Shown: positions 28,163 to 37,280 of the stretch, piece by piece
How the letters are laid out: each line of letters opens with the position of its first letter
How positions within the stretch are numbered: position 1 is the first letter of the stretch
Origin: Bradyrhizobium diazoefficiens USDA 110
Lineage (GTDB): Bacteria > Pseudomonadota > Alphaproteobacteria > Rhizobiales > Xanthobacteraceae
Reading direction: 5' to 3'
Assembly (NCBI RefSeq): GCF_000011365.1
Contig: NC_004463.1
Span: forward strand, 8,976,001-9,040,000
DNA: 64,000 bases
Made by a program: the position numbers and the translations under genes
The notes under the pieces: model-generated
The model's input: only the letters and a program-made list of their open reading frames with translations
Told to the model about the DNA's origin: nothing
Database searches by the model: none

Positions 28163-28350
28163 CATCGAAGGCAGCTGTGACTTTCTTGGCGTGAACGGCT
28201 GGAAACGAGGATGGCAGAATCGTATCATCGGTCATGGCGGGCGTGGTTTAAGGTGATGGGGTGGCTTCGCAACCGAATCCTACGCCGCATCAGCGCTTTA
28301 CACCACGCTCGCCAGCCCTCAGGCGCACTCTTACGAATAAGACGGGCTAG
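28163..28350 (-). mobile_element. IS1380 5'-end fragment (copy 1)
   Basis: The minus strand holds an IS1380-type terminal repeat (cgtcttattcgtaagag) followed by the first codons of the transposase (MTDDT..., ...KKVTAAFDG), broken off by IS21 at 28162. The same sequence recurs in opposite orientation from 30817. Confidence 0.7.
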
Positions 28351-28886
28351 CGCTCCATCTCGCCCATAAGAATTTCATCTGAGACGTATCGTGGATTGGA
28401 AATGACAGTCCGCATTTCCGCATTCTTGCCCTCGTCCGCAAACCGGAATCCCTTCTTGTAGAAAAATGCTGAAGCTCCTTCATCTTGAGAGAGAAGGGAT
28501 AGCTTGGAAAGGCCCGCGGACTGCCTAGTATGATCGGCGACTTCAATCATAGCCGTCCCGACCCCTTTGTACCTCGACCGGCCGAGATTTTCTATGCTGA
28601 GAATTCGCAAACTGTTGCGCCCCGGCGCCACGGTCATCGCTCCCACCTTATTGCGTTCATTGGCATCAGTAAACAAAGAAACACTTTGGGCGTTGCCAAT
28701 ATTGCTACTTACTCTGTGTAGGCGGACTGACACACCTGTCCTCTTGTCAAAAGCGGAAGACGCTGGTCCAGCAGCTAAAGCGGCCGTAAAAGCAGCACCA
28801 TCTGCGCCAGAAGTGCCGGCCAGCGCATCGCGCTGCTGGTCCACACTTTGCCCGTCGGAGGGCCAGTTGTTGTAATTGGTTCTCAT
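28347..28886 (-). CDS. GNAT-fold acetyltransferase, possible type III effector
   Basis: About 180 residues. The first 45 are polar and Ser/Ala/Gln-rich without charge clusters (MRTNYNNWPSDGQSVDQQRDALAG...), as expected of a type III secretion signal. The GNAT core follows: VSLFTDANERNKVGAMTVAP, LRILSIENLGRSRYKGVGTAMIEVADH (the R-x-x-G-x-G/A acetyl-CoA loop) and LSKLSLLSQDEGASAFFYKKGFRFADEG. A tts-box-like motif lies just upstream. The stop codon lies within the flanking IS1380 repeat, so the native C-terminus may be lost. A housekeeping acetyltransferase is the alternative. Confidence 0.6.
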   Translation of the reverse strand: MRTNYNNWPSDGQSVDQQRDALAGTSGADGAAFTAALAAGPASSAFDKRTGVSVRLHRVSSNIGNAQSVSLFTDANERNKVGAMTVAPGRNSLRILSIENLGRSRYKGVGTAMIEVADHTRQSAGLSKLSLLSQDEGASAFFYKKGFRFADEGKNAEMRTVISNPRYVSDEILMGEMER

Positions 28887-28899
28887 CACAACGAGCTAC

Positions 28900-28926
28900 T
28901 ATTTGGACGAGCTGACAGAAAGCTGA
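28900..28926 (-). promoter_or_regulatory. Candidate tts box upstream of the GNAT gene
   Basis: Minus strand gtcagctttctgtcagct followed by cgtc. It fits the rhizobial tts box outer positions (gtcag.tt and agct...c) with about three mismatches in the centre. It lies only 14 bases before the ATG, closer than usual, so either the true start is downstream or the match is fortuitous. Confidence 0.45.
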
Positions 28927-28950
28927 CAAAGCCGACGCATGAGCCGGTCC

Positions 28951-28971
28951 TTTACGAATAAGACGGGCTAG
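28951..28971. repeat. Solo IS1380-type terminal repeat
   Basis: tttacgaataagacgggcta repeats the element end at 28330-28350 in the same orientation; together they bracket the GNAT gene as a 20-base direct repeat. Confidence 0.6.
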
Positions 28972-28993
28972 ACTGCCGCTGGGGGTCACTCCG

Positions 28994-29488
28994 ATGGGTG
29001 AAGCCAAGCGCAGACTTGAGGAAATGAAGGTGGCACCTTGTCGTTGTCGATCGGGGCGACAATCGGCTTCCTGCTGTTTTGATGGTGTTCGATGGCACAA
29101 GCCGGCTTCAGGGCTTGACCTTCGATCCGGCTCGCCCAGTACGACACTTGAACGCTGTTACATGCAGGAGCTGGGAAATTGCGAAGCGCCAATCTCCGGC
29201 GAGCATCTGATCAGCGAGGCTGTGATCGAAATACTTCGCGGGGACGGTAATTTCACGGCCTCTGGACTGCCTTGGCTCGAAGCAGGCGAAACAAAGGCGC
29301 TGGCTCCAAAGAATCTCACCGCGAACTGCCTTTGTAGACGACACAACAGCGCGCTGTCGCCGTTGGATGCCGCTGCCAAGATATTCTTTGCCGGCCTCAG
29401 GGACTGCTTGGAATCGAGCGAAGCCGTCTTGCCGTACTTGCTGTCCGGTCATGATGTCGAACGCTGGCTGCTGAAGACGCTCAAAGCT
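28994..29488 (+). pseudogene. Hypothetical Cys/His-rich protein, 3' truncated
   Basis: Starts MGEAKRRLEEMKVAPCRCRSGRQSASCC, a SEC-C-like metal knuckle, and continues with CYMQELGNCEAPISGEHLISEAVIEIL and LTANCLCRRHNSALSPLDAAA, spaced Cys/His that resemble a zinc-bound HNH-type fold. Near 29488 the frame runs into the antisense of another gene, so the C-terminus is foreign. Confidence 0.5.
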
Positions 29489-29726
29489 AACGAAACGGCC
29501 GCAGCCCATATCGGCGGCAAAGCGCCAGAAAAAGGTGCCGAGACCACTGGTCGGGAAGTGAGAATTGCTGTTCGATTGGTGGATCGTGGCGAGCGAGTTC
29601 CTCGACCCGGGCCCGCACCCGCTGCAGCGCGGCTTCCGCCGCATGGCGCTCACCAGCAGTTCCGGCCCCCACGAACAACGCCTCGATCTTCCGAAGCTTC
29701 TCGCGCAGCTGCGACTCGCTGTTCAT
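29487..29726 (-). pseudogene. Conserved rhizobial hypothetical, 3' truncated
   Basis: MNSESQLREKLRKIEALFVGAGTAGERHAAEAALQRVRARVEEL followed by QFSLPDQWSRHLFLALCRRYGLRPFR. A DUF2786-like helical start and a familiar Rhizobiales hypothetical pattern; the protein should continue past RPFR but breaks there against the convergent hypothetical gene. Confidence 0.5.
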
Positions 29727-29858
29727 TCTGATCCCGTTGCCCGCTCCGAACCGGGATCACCCCATCACCGCGCCCCGGCGGCGTCAATCATCCCGACCGC
29801 GCTATCCAGAGCATTCCGCGCAAGTCAAGCCCGGGAACCGGTGATCCTGTCGTGACGC

Positions 29859-30125
29859 TCACGTACAAGCTGCGTTTGATGTAGGGCAGAAGCGACTGCC
29901 TTGGTCGTGAACGCGTCCGACCGGAATTTTCGCAACGATTTCGACAAGAGCTGGTCGATCGACGTTGCAAACAGCGAGCTTGAGTGAGCGCGCGGCCTTT
30001 TTGGCCGCCGCCGCCTGGCGCTCCGGAAACCGGCCGGCCTTCGGCTTGCCGGTCGCGTCGATCCCGTAAACGATGATTGCCGAGGCGGAGAGTGTCTTTT
30101 GGTTCGTGAGATTGGGCTTGGCCAT
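29859..30125 (-). CDS. Conserved small protein (MAKPNLTNQKT type)
   Basis: 88 residues from the ATG at 30125 with caggagg as ribosome-binding site. MAKPNLTNQKTLSASAIIVYGIDATGKPKAGRFPERQAAAAKKAARSLKLAVC is a pattern I associate with small proteins in Rhizobiales mobile regions; function unknown. The last 15 residues (after VGRVHDQGS) look frameshifted. Confidence 0.55.
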   Translation of the reverse strand: MAKPNLTNQKTLSASAIIVYGIDATGKPKAGRFPERQAAAAKKAARSLKLAVCNVDRPALVEIVAKIPVGRVHDQGSRFCPTSNAACT

Positions 30126-30145
30126 TTTGCCCTCCTGAAAAGCCG

Positions 30146-30169
30146 AAGGGGCCCGATTTGGGCCCCTTT
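30146..30169. terminator. Strong hairpin before the 88-residue gene
   Basis: aaggggccc-gattt-gggcccctt is a perfect 9-bp stem located between the 30125 gene and its upstream neighbour. It could end upstream transcription or act as an attenuator. Confidence 0.5.
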
Positions 30170-30360
30170 CTGAAACGGCGTTGTCGCTGGTCCTGCGGGA
30201 TGCTCCCGGCAATGGCGGTCTTGTCATTGGACGACTCCTTTGCTGAAGACGAGAAGAGCGTTCAAACAATCTCGTCGTAAGTATAATAAAGCGTATCATC
30301 CAAAAGCGCAATGATTGCAATAATTTAGCTGCAGAAAAATTGCGCTTAAATAGAAGATAA

Positions 30361-30765
30361 TTACTGTAATTTCCGCGCTTTTTTGGCACAATTACTGTAA
30401 ACAATACACGACGAAAGATCGCATGACTTGCGATCATCAATATTGTTGCCGTTGCAGACGTTCAAACCGTCAGCAGCGCAGTAACGCCAAAGAGCGTGCT
30501 GAACAAAGCGCGGAAAATCCGCCGGAAAATTACGATCAAACTGGCGCGCGTCGATCTGTGCCGAGACGCGCCGCAAGACCTCGGCGCAGCCGCCGTCTGC
30601 ATAGCAACGGGGACCGTACGGATGAACCATGCCAAGTTGCTCCAAAATCCCGGTTCGGACCAGAAAGTTGTGAACCAGCCGATCCACGACGATCATGGCA
30701 ATGCCAACTGCATACCAATCAGGACGGGCCTCGCGATCCGCCATCAAAACGGATGAAAGCGTCAT
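30361..30765 (-). CDS. Cys-rich hypothetical protein
   Basis: 134 residues. IAMIVVDRLVHNFLVRTGILEQLGMVHPYGPRCYADGGCAEVLRRVSAQID, then FPRFVQHALWRYCAADGLNVCNGNNIDDRKSCDLSSCIVYSNC. The regularly spaced cysteines suggest a metal-binding or disulphide-rich domain. No family name can be given. The N-terminus is close to an IS1380 end and may be shortened. Confidence 0.5.
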   Translation of the reverse strand: MTLSSVLMADREARPDWYAVGIAMIVVDRLVHNFLVRTGILEQLGMVHPYGPRCYADGGCAEVLRRVSAQIDARQFDRNFPADFPRFVQHALWRYCAADGLNVCNGNNIDDRKSCDLSSCIVYSNCAKKARKLQ

Positions 30766-30816
30766 CGTCAGAACCTTGTCCGAAACCCCAAAAACATGAC
30801 GGGTCGGACCGACTAA

Positions 30817-31148
30817 CCTGTCTTATTCGTAAGAGGCGCCCGAGAGGCTGGCGAGCGTGGTGTAAAGCGCTCATACGGCGTAGGATTCGGTTGTGAAGCC
30901 AACCCCATCACCTCCAACCGCGAACGCCACGCCCGCCATGACCGACGATACGATTCCGCCCTTCTCGTTTCCAGCCATTCACGCCAAGAAAGTCACAGCT
31001 GCCTTCGATGGTGGGCGCCTAACCTCGAACGGGGGCGTGATGCTTCTGGCGATGGCCGAGCGGCGTCTCGGCTTGGCCGACAATCTGGCCCGGGTGTTCC
31101 CGGATCGGCGCGATCCGACGCGGGTCGTGCACAGCCTTGTCGATATGA
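30817..31148 (+). pseudogene. IS1380 5'-end fragment (copy 2)
   Basis: Terminal repeat cctgtcttattcgtaagagg at 30817-30836, transposase start at 30938 ([44 protein letters not shown]). The IS1380 frame ends at HSLVDM, where an in-frame jump to another transposase occurs. Inverted relative to copy 1. Confidence 0.7.
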
Positions 31149-31420
31149 AGGAGGAGCTTGGACTTGATCACTTCGAAGGGCGATCATGGCAAGGTCTTCA
31201 TCGCCACGCCCTTATGACAATGATTGCCTACGCCTTCCTGCAACATCGTCGCCTCGCATACGCGGGGCGGAAAAAAAAGAATCAACGGGCCTCCGCCTCA
31301 ACCAACCATGCCCGCCGCACGCCATGCCATCGTCGATCTCATCCTTCGGCCGCCGCCTCAGCAATGCCCATATTGCCGAAAGCAAATCCTTGAAAAGCAG
31401 TGGCGCAAACGCATTCTGTT
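31149..31420 (+). pseudogene. IS701-like transposase C-terminal fragment
   Basis: [36 protein letters not shown] followed, after a frameshift near 31270, by [47 protein letters not shown]. Joined in frame to the IS1380 start and cut on the right by the group II intron. Confidence 0.6.
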
Positions 31421-31457
31421 CGCGGTAGGGACACCCATCACTGGGCGCCCCCCGCGC

Positions 31458-31493
31458 AGATCCCGGCGAGCCCAATTAAGGCACCGGGCTCCT
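31458..31493 (-). ncRNA. Group II intron 2 domain V
   Basis: Minus strand agcccggtgcc-ttaa-ttgggctcgccgggatct forms the compact domain V hairpin with catalytic AGC, immediately after the maturase frame. Confidence 0.7.
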
Positions 31494-32970
31494 ACCTCGG
31501 GTGTTTGACGGCGAAGCGCAGCTTCGGCCATGGATGAAGGATGCGAGCCTTGGGGAGCCAGTCATCGGTGATCTGCGTTATGCGATCCCAGGTCAGACAG
31601 GTCCGCTGACTGCGCCGCCGAAGCGTCCGCCTCCAGAGATCGGTCAGATAGAACCGAAACGCATTGAGCGCTCGGCCATTCGTCGGGACAGCAAAGTACG
31701 CAAAGTGGCCGGTCAAGACCTGCCTCAGCCATTTCCCTTGTGCAGGGATCGGCCAGTGCATTCGGCGCCTTAGCTCCTCCTTGATTTCGCGGAGTTTGGT
31801 TCGCAAGCGGTCGCTACGGGTCTTCCGTTGAAGCTGGAAGCGCCCTTGGCGTGATTTGCCGCAGATAAACGTGAACCCCATGAACGCAAAGGTTTCCGGC
31901 TTTCCGAGTCCGCGCTGCTTGCGTTGAGCCGCCGCATGGCGACCAAACTCAATCAGGCGGGTCTTGGCCGGATGGAGCGTCAGCTCGAACTCCTCCAGTC
32001 TCGCGCGCATCGCGTCAAGGAAACGACGTGCGTCATCCTCGCGCTCAAAGCCGACTACTACATCGTCCGCGTAACGCACGATGATCATGCCGCCGGAGAC
32101 CTCGCGCTGTCGCCGGCGTTTGGCCCACAGGTCGAGAGCGTAGTGCAGGTAGATGTTGCCGAGAAGCGGTGAAATCACCGAACCTTGACCCGTTCCCCTG
32201 TCATCAGCGGCTACGACGCTGTCTTCGAGAACACCCCCGCCTTCAGCCATTTCTGAATGAGGCGGATGATGCGCTTGTCGCCGATCCTATGTTCCAAGAA
32301 GCGAACCAGCCAAGGTTGACTGACTGCGCCAAAGAAGTTTTGGATGTCGGCGTCAATGATCCAGTTCACGTTCCGCGTCTCGATCGCTGTGCAGAGCGCG
32401 TCCAACGCATCATGTGGTCCTCTGCCGGGCCGAAACCCGTAGGAAAAGCCACAGAAGTCTCCTTCGTAGATGGCGTTGAGCACGATGACGGTTGGCGCCC
32501 TGGACGATTTTGTCTTCGAGAGCCGCGATCGCTAACGGGCGCTGCTTGCCGTCTGCCTTTGGTATGTACGTCCGGCGAGACGGTTGCGGGCGATACGCTC
32601 CTCGTTGGACCCGTTTGTGCAGATCGGCGAGCCGGGGCTCGAGATCTTCCTCGTAGTCCTCCCACGTCATGCCATCCACTCCGGGAGCAGCCTTACGCCT
32701 GAGCGCAAAGAACGCCGCCCGCAGTGTATCGACATTGATGTGGTGAAAGAGCGCGGTGAACCGGTCCTTCTTCCTCAGCCTTGCGGCTGTCCGTACGCGG
32801 TCCAGCGACTGGGTCATGCGAGCCCGGCCCTGTGTCCGGTGCATGCGCTGCTGTTCCGCGTTTCCCTTGGTCCCCGGCCTTGGCTCCGCCCACTCCGCCG
32901 CCAGTAATCCGGCTTTGTTCGTTGGCTTCTCAGCTACTATGCCAGAGTCAGACTTCTCCGTGTCGTGCAT
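31492..32970 (-). pseudogene. Group II intron maturase, frameshifted twice
   Basis: Three overlapping frames together give a complete RT-maturase: RKAAPGVDGMTWEDYEEDLEPRLADL and YIPKADGKQRPLAIAALEDKIVQ; then GFSYGFRPGRGPHDALDAL and WIIDADIQNFFGAVSQPWL; then GTGQGSVISPLLGNIYLHYALDLW, the catalytic MIIVRYADDVVVGFE, and FMGFTFICGKSRQGRF. The frame changes fall near 32480 and 32230. No intact protein can be made. Confidence 0.8.
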
Positions 32971-33333
32971 CAGCGGCTACAGCTCCTCGCCTTCCCGCTG
33001 CGGACCATCTCCTCCGAGAAGGAAGATGGCCGACCCGGAGATATCCCGGTTCCCGTACAAGGAGCTTCCATACATGCCAGGGTCTACGACCACGCCGGGT
33101 TGGACGGGTGCTCGCGTTTGCGCACTCGCCCATATTGCCTTCCGCTCTTTGGACAGCGTCGGCTCCCGAGATAACACTGTTTCGCGGCTCAATGGCTGGC
33201 CTGCATGCTCCCCTACCGACGCTTCGCCGACACCCTCGCGGACGCCTGCGCACGGCTCGGGGCCGATGTGGTTCGCTACACCTTCATCGCAATGGACTTC
33301 CACCATCTATTCCTTGCCGGTCTCCCGGCGCAC

Positions 33334-33471
33334 CCAAAGTAGTGATAGGGCTTCAATATCGCTGCGCGTGCGATTGTAGACGATGAGATGATGGCTAGCC
33401 TTTAGCAGGTTCCGCGCCATTGGCGCACCCATGTGGCCAAGCCCGATGAAGCCGAGGTCCATCGCAGGCAT
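33334..33471 (-). pseudogene. 3-hydroxyisobutyrate-dehydrogenase-like gene, 5' fragment
   Basis: 46 codons: [46 protein letters not shown], with the GLGHMG Rossmann motif of the beta-hydroxyacid dehydrogenase/6PGDH family. The group II intron starts right after it. No second half is present in the window. Confidence 0.7.
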
Positions 33472-33489
33472 CGTCAACTAATCGATCGC

Positions 33490-34216
33490 CGAGCTGAAGG
33501 AGGCGAGTCTCAGAGGTCGAGAGTCGGCGATAGCGCTTGTCCTGGAGATCTCGCGCCAAGTCGCAAAGGCTCGTTCGCGCGAAGCTCGACGGAAGTCGGC
33601 CGTGACGGCTCCGGGATAGGGGATGTGGAAAAGGTTCGCGACCTGATCGTGAACTGACAGAAACCGTTGAGCCTGATGGGGACGATTTTAAACGCTTCAT
33701 GATCCGCTCGCGTCGCCGCGTCGGCTGATGAGAATTCTCGGCCCGATTGTTGAGAGCTTTGTGCTGGCGATGTTCGACGTGAAAGCCCATCTTCGCCCTC
33801 GCAGCGCCGTACGAACGCAGCTTATCCGTGATCATCACGCGCGGCGGCGTGCCGGCGGATTTCAAGAGCTTCTTCATGAGCCGCTGGGCAGCGCGCGAGT
33901 CTCTCTTCGGCGCTGGATCAAGACGTCGAGAACGAAGCCATTCTGGTCGACAGCGCGCCAGAGCCAATGTTGTTCGCCCGCGATCGAGATAACGACCTCG
34001 TCCAGATGCCATTTGTCACCGCGGGTGGGAGCGCGCTCGACGGATCCGATCGGAGAACAGCTTGCCGAATTTCCGTCCCCCCTGGCGCACGGTTTCATAG
34101 GTCATGCCAATGCCACGCGCCGCCAGCATTTCCTTGACCAAGCGCAAGCTTAAGGGAAACCGGAAATACAACCACCGTTCATGATGAAGGATTTCGCACA
34201 AAACCCGAATGCGCAA
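33490..34216 (-). pseudogene. IS6-family transposase relic
   Basis: Fragments in different frames: YFRFPLSLRLVKEMLAARGIGMTYETVRQ, then RAPTRGDKWHLDEVVISIAGEQHWLWRAVDQNGFVLDVLIQ, then AAQRLMKKLLKSAGTPPRVMITDKLRSYGAARAKMGFHVEHRQHKALNNRAENSHQPTR. All three DDE parts are recognisable but several frameshifts separate them. A smaller deletion derivative lies at 55640. Confidence 0.75.
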
Positions 34217-34443
34217 GTGGCAGGACTGGCGATAGCAGGACCACTCCGAACACCGTCATCCATGGGCGGAGGTCAAAATCCATCCCTGCAACGAACCTGC
34301 TTGTCTTGTCATGCATTTCCCCTGTCGTGACATGCTTGTTGTCGGCCAAAATGCTACAGAGTTTACCTTCAGTCCACGGATGTGGCCGATCCACCGCGGT
34401 AGCGACGTCCGTCAAATTCCCATGTGACTTCGCCTGCTTCTAA
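34217..34443. other. Spacer downstream of the monooxygenase
   Basis: A 78-residue frame crosses it on the minus strand, but I see no family and no ribosome-binding site. It may contain the tail of a broken gene. Confidence 0.3.
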
Positions 34444-35577
34444 TCAGACGGGCGCAGCCAGAAACGCGTAGCCTTCACGAAGAAGGCCCATCGAATAGTC
34501 GCGGCCATGCTCCGGTTTGCGCTCTTCCCGGCAAATGGCGTATGCAATGTCGTATACGCGCCCGACTCTTTCTTCGCGGCGTCGGCAATAGGTCTTGAGC
34601 GCAGTCTCCAGATCGTCGTTGCGATTCAGTTCCTGGGCCAGAACCAGCGCATCCTCGATCGCCATTCCGCCGCCGGATGTCATTTGCGGCATCAACGAAT
34701 GGGCAGCATCGCCGAGCAGCACGACACGGCCACGGTGCCAGGGGGCTGGCATCATCAAGACATCAAATGGGCGGTAGCTTATGTGCTTGTCTTCGCCGAT
34801 CACCTTGGCAGCCGCGACCAGTTCGGGCGCCGTAAAGGGGGCGAGCAGGTTACGGAGATAGTCGCACACCCGATCTTGCGGAATACGAAGCTTTTCGTCC
34901 GTGCTTTCCAGGAAGAATAGATAGCACAATTCCTTCGATAGCGGCAGCGCGCCAACTACGCGGCCCGTCGGAAGGCGGTACAGGACGAAGCCATTCATCG
35001 CCTCGGTGCGAGAAACCGTATAACGCCATACCCCTTGGCCGGCGTAGTGCGGCTTGAACTCGTCGCCGAAGATGCTCTGGCGGATCTTGGAATAGACTCC
35101 ATCCGCAGCGATCAGCAGATCGGCGCGATCTGTCTCGCCGTTCGATAGCTGAACCGTCACCCCTCGATCGTCCTGATCAATACGGGTGATCGTTGTGTTG
35201 AAATCGATTTTCGCGCCGCTCTTCGTCGCAAAGTCTTCCAGAATCTGTCCCAGACGTGGCCGCATGAGTCCCAGTGCGGCTGGACGATCAGCGTCCCAAA
35301 TTCTTGGTGAGGACTGTTCGCTCAGAATCGTTCCCGCGCCATCGCGTACCGACACGGTATCCCAACCAAGGCCGCCTTCGAGGCAGGCATCCACCAATCC
35401 CAATTCGGCAAGTGCCCGCAAGGCATTCCCCAGCAGCGTGATACCGGTGCCGATCCGGTCACGCTTATCTCCCATCTCAATGACTCTGGTAGATACGCCT
35501 ATCCGCTGAAGCGCATGGGCGACCGTCAAGCCGCCAATCCCGCCACCTACGATGAAAACCTTCTTCACCGCGCCCAT
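34444..35577 (-). CDS. FAD-dependent class A monooxygenase
   Basis: 377 residues. FAD motif GGGIGGLTVAHALQRIG at residues 11-27; the RPRLGQIL Arg; the DG motif LLIAADGVYSKIRQ; and RVVLLGDAAHSLMPQMTSGGGMAIEDALVLAQEL for the ribityl site. This is the salicylate/4-hydroxybenzoate hydroxylase superfamily, hydroxylating an aromatic or similar substrate with NAD(P)H and O2. A good ribosome-binding site (ggaggaggag) precedes the ATG. It is intact among relics, and may once have worked with the dehydrogenases at 33.4 and 35.8 kb. Confidence 0.85.
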   Translation of the reverse strand: MGAVKKVFIVGGGIGGLTVAHALQRIGVSTRVIEMGDKRDRIGTGITLLGNALRALAELGLVDACLEGGLGWDTVSVRDGAGTILSEQSSPRIWDADRPAALGLMRPRLGQILEDFATKSGAKIDFNTTITRIDQDDRGVTVQLSNGETDRADLLIAADGVYSKIRQSIFGDEFKPHYAGQGVWRYTVSRTEAMNGFVLYRLPTGRVVGALPLSKELCYLFFLESTDEKLRIPQDRVCDYLRNLLAPFTAPELVAAAKVIGEDKHISYRPFDVLMMPAPWHRGRVVLLGDAAHSLMPQMTSGGGMAIEDALVLAQELNRNDDLETALKTYCRRREERVGRVYDIAYAICREERKPEHGRDYSMGLLREGYAFLAAPV

Positions 35578-35794
35578 TTCTCCTCCTCCACTTGTTGGTA
35601 TCTTTTTTATTTCTTGGCGATCACCCCCCGGGGGCCGCCGCGTTCTATGAAAAGCATTGTATTCTGTAACCTACCAATCCTGCTCTCGCCGAGCACCACC
35701 AAGCGCAACACCGATCCCGCTTACATCCATTTCAATGACGTCGTCGGGCTCGATCCGCTCGTCCAAAGATCGGCACACGACTACCCATCGCGCG

Positions 35795-36085
35795 CTAGAG
35801 CGAGACCGCAATGTACTTTGGTTTCAAGGTATTCCTTGATGCCTTCGGTTCGAGCCTTCACGACCGAGGCCGCTTGCCTTGCTGCCACCGAAGGGCGCCG
35901 CCCGATCGGACGCAAGTCCTCTGTTCAGCGCGACCATGCCGCTCTGCATTTGCCCGGAAAGGCGCAAACCACGCTTCAGGTCCTCGGTGTAGACGTAGGA
36001 AATCGGCCCAAATTCGGTGTCGTTGGCCAACTTCACGGCGCGCGCCTCATCGTCGAAGGGTGTTCGCCGTCAGGACCTGTGAGAC
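35795..36085 (-). pseudogene. gabD: Succinate-semialdehyde dehydrogenase, 3' fragment
   Basis: FDDEARAVKLANDTEFGPISYVYTEDLKRGLRLSGQMQSGMVALNRGLASDRAAPFGGSKASGLGREG, then after a frameshift GIKEYLETKVHCGLAL. This is the C-terminal end of a GabD-type aldehyde dehydrogenase. The active-site part is absent. Confidence 0.75.
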
Positions 36086-36142
36086 AAATTGAAGGATTTT
36101 GCGGAGGGAGGATTTCTGGTTCATCGTAGCCACCAGGAGCGA

Positions 36143-36509
36143 AGATGAAGCAGAAATCCGTACCGGGCAAAGTGCCGCAGAACAAGTTCTAAAAGACATT
36201 CTGCGACAAACCCGCCGGCATTATTCGTCGGAGGAGAAGATCCGCATTGTGCTGGAAGGATTGCGCGGCGAGGAAAATATCTCCGAGCTCTGTCGCCGCG
36301 AGGGCATTGCCGCCTCGATGTATTACGGCTGGTCCAAGGAGTTCCTCGAGGCCGGCAAGCGCCGCCTGGCGGGCGACACGGCACGAGCTGCGACCTCCGG
36401 CGAGGTGAAGGATCTCCGCCGGGAGACTGTTGCCCTGAAGGAGGCCGTAGCCGATCTGACCCTGGAGAACCGTCTGCTCAAAAATAGCATGAACGGGCTC
36501 TATAGGTGA
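36143..36509 (+). pseudogene. IS3-A OrfA, copy 1
   Basis: AAEQVLKDILRQTRRHYSSEEKIRIVLEGLRGEENISELCRREGIAASMYYGWSKEFLEAGKRRLAGDTARA, then the leucine-zipper-like EVKDLRRETVALKEAVADLTLENRLLKNSM. The first dozen codons (MKQKSVPGK) are in another frame. The protein binds the IS ends through its HTH. Confidence 0.7.
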
Positions 36510-36524
36510 ATGCTCCGCATTCAC

Positions 36525-36886
36525 CTGTCGGGTGAGAGAGGGGGAGGACGAGGCATGAGGTATCCCGCCTCTGAGAAGGCCGAGATCATCCAGCAGGTCG
36601 AGCAATCGCATCTTCCCGCCAAGCGCACGCTGGACAAGCTCGGTATCCCGCGCGCCACATTCTATCGCTGGTATGATCGCTACCGCGAGGGAGGCGTTGA
36701 AGCGCTGGCCGATCACCGGTCTCGACCAGACCGGGTCTGGAATCGCATCCCCGACGATGTGCGGGGTCAGATCATCGACCTGGCGTTGGAGTTGCCTGAG
36801 CTGTCGCCACGCGAGCTGGCCGTGCGGTTCACCGACGAACGAAAGTACTTTGTATCCGAGGCCTCGGTCTACCGGCTGCTGAAGGC
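36525..36886 (+). pseudogene. IS3-A OrfB, N-terminal part, copy 1
   Basis: MRYPASEKAEIIQQVEQSHLPAKRTLDKLGIPRATFYRWYDRYREGGVEALADHRSRPDRVWNRIP up to SVYRLLKA, where IS3-B interrupts. It continues at 40853 with HDLITSPAYVV. Confidence 0.8.
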
Positions 36887-36974
36887 AGAGCTGGCCCCGC
36901 AAATTCGGACAGTAGCTTGAGTGGATTTTCTGCCTGACAGCGGCGAGGATTCTTGCTGCGAATCAGGAGCGAAG

Positions 36975-37280
36975 ATGACGAAGAAGAGCCGCCGGACGCA
37001 TTCTCCGGCATTCAAGGCGAAGGTTGCTTTGGCTGCGGTCAAAGGCGACAAGACACTGGCGGAGCTGGCGCAACTGTTTGATGTTCATCCGAACCAGATC
37101 ACGATCTGGAAAAACCAGCTCCTGGAAGGCGCCGCCGGCGTGTTTGGGCATGACAAGACATCGGCCGAGACGCCGGTCGATTTGAAGGCGTTACATGCCA
37201 AGATCGGCGAGCTGGCGTTGGAAAACGATTTTTTGTCCGGCGCGCTCACCAAGGCGGGCCTGCTGAGCGCAAAGCGATGA
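36975..37280 (+). CDS. IS3-B OrfA, copy 1
   Basis: 101 residues from MTKKSRRTHSPAFKAKVALAAVKGDKTLAELAQLFDVHPNQITIWKNQLLEGAAGVFG. A standard IS3 OrfA HTH protein followed by a short coiled coil. It overlaps orfB by 4 bases, as usual for programmed frameshifting. Intact, unlike its orfB. Confidence 0.9.
   Translation: MTKKSRRTHSPAFKAKVALAAVKGDKTLAELAQLFDVHPNQITIWKNQLLEGAAGVFGHDKTSAETPVDLKALHAKIGELALENDFLSGALTKAGLLSAKR

Larger units (their letters stand above)
31421..33333 (-). mobile_element. Group II intron 2, near full length (about 1.9 kb)
   Basis: On the minus strand it begins gtgcgccgggagaccggc at 33333, the expected gtgyg boundary. It contains a maturase gene and domain V (31458-31493), and ends near the taccgcga motif at about 31421. 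The upstream exon is a dehydrogenase gene; the downstream sequence is IS701 antisense, so the two exons do not match and the locus has recombined. Confidence 0.7.

Noticed and set aside
29029..29045. tggcaccttgtcgttg as a sigma-54 promoter
   Set aside because: The -12 element lacks ttgc and the motif lies within a coding frame.
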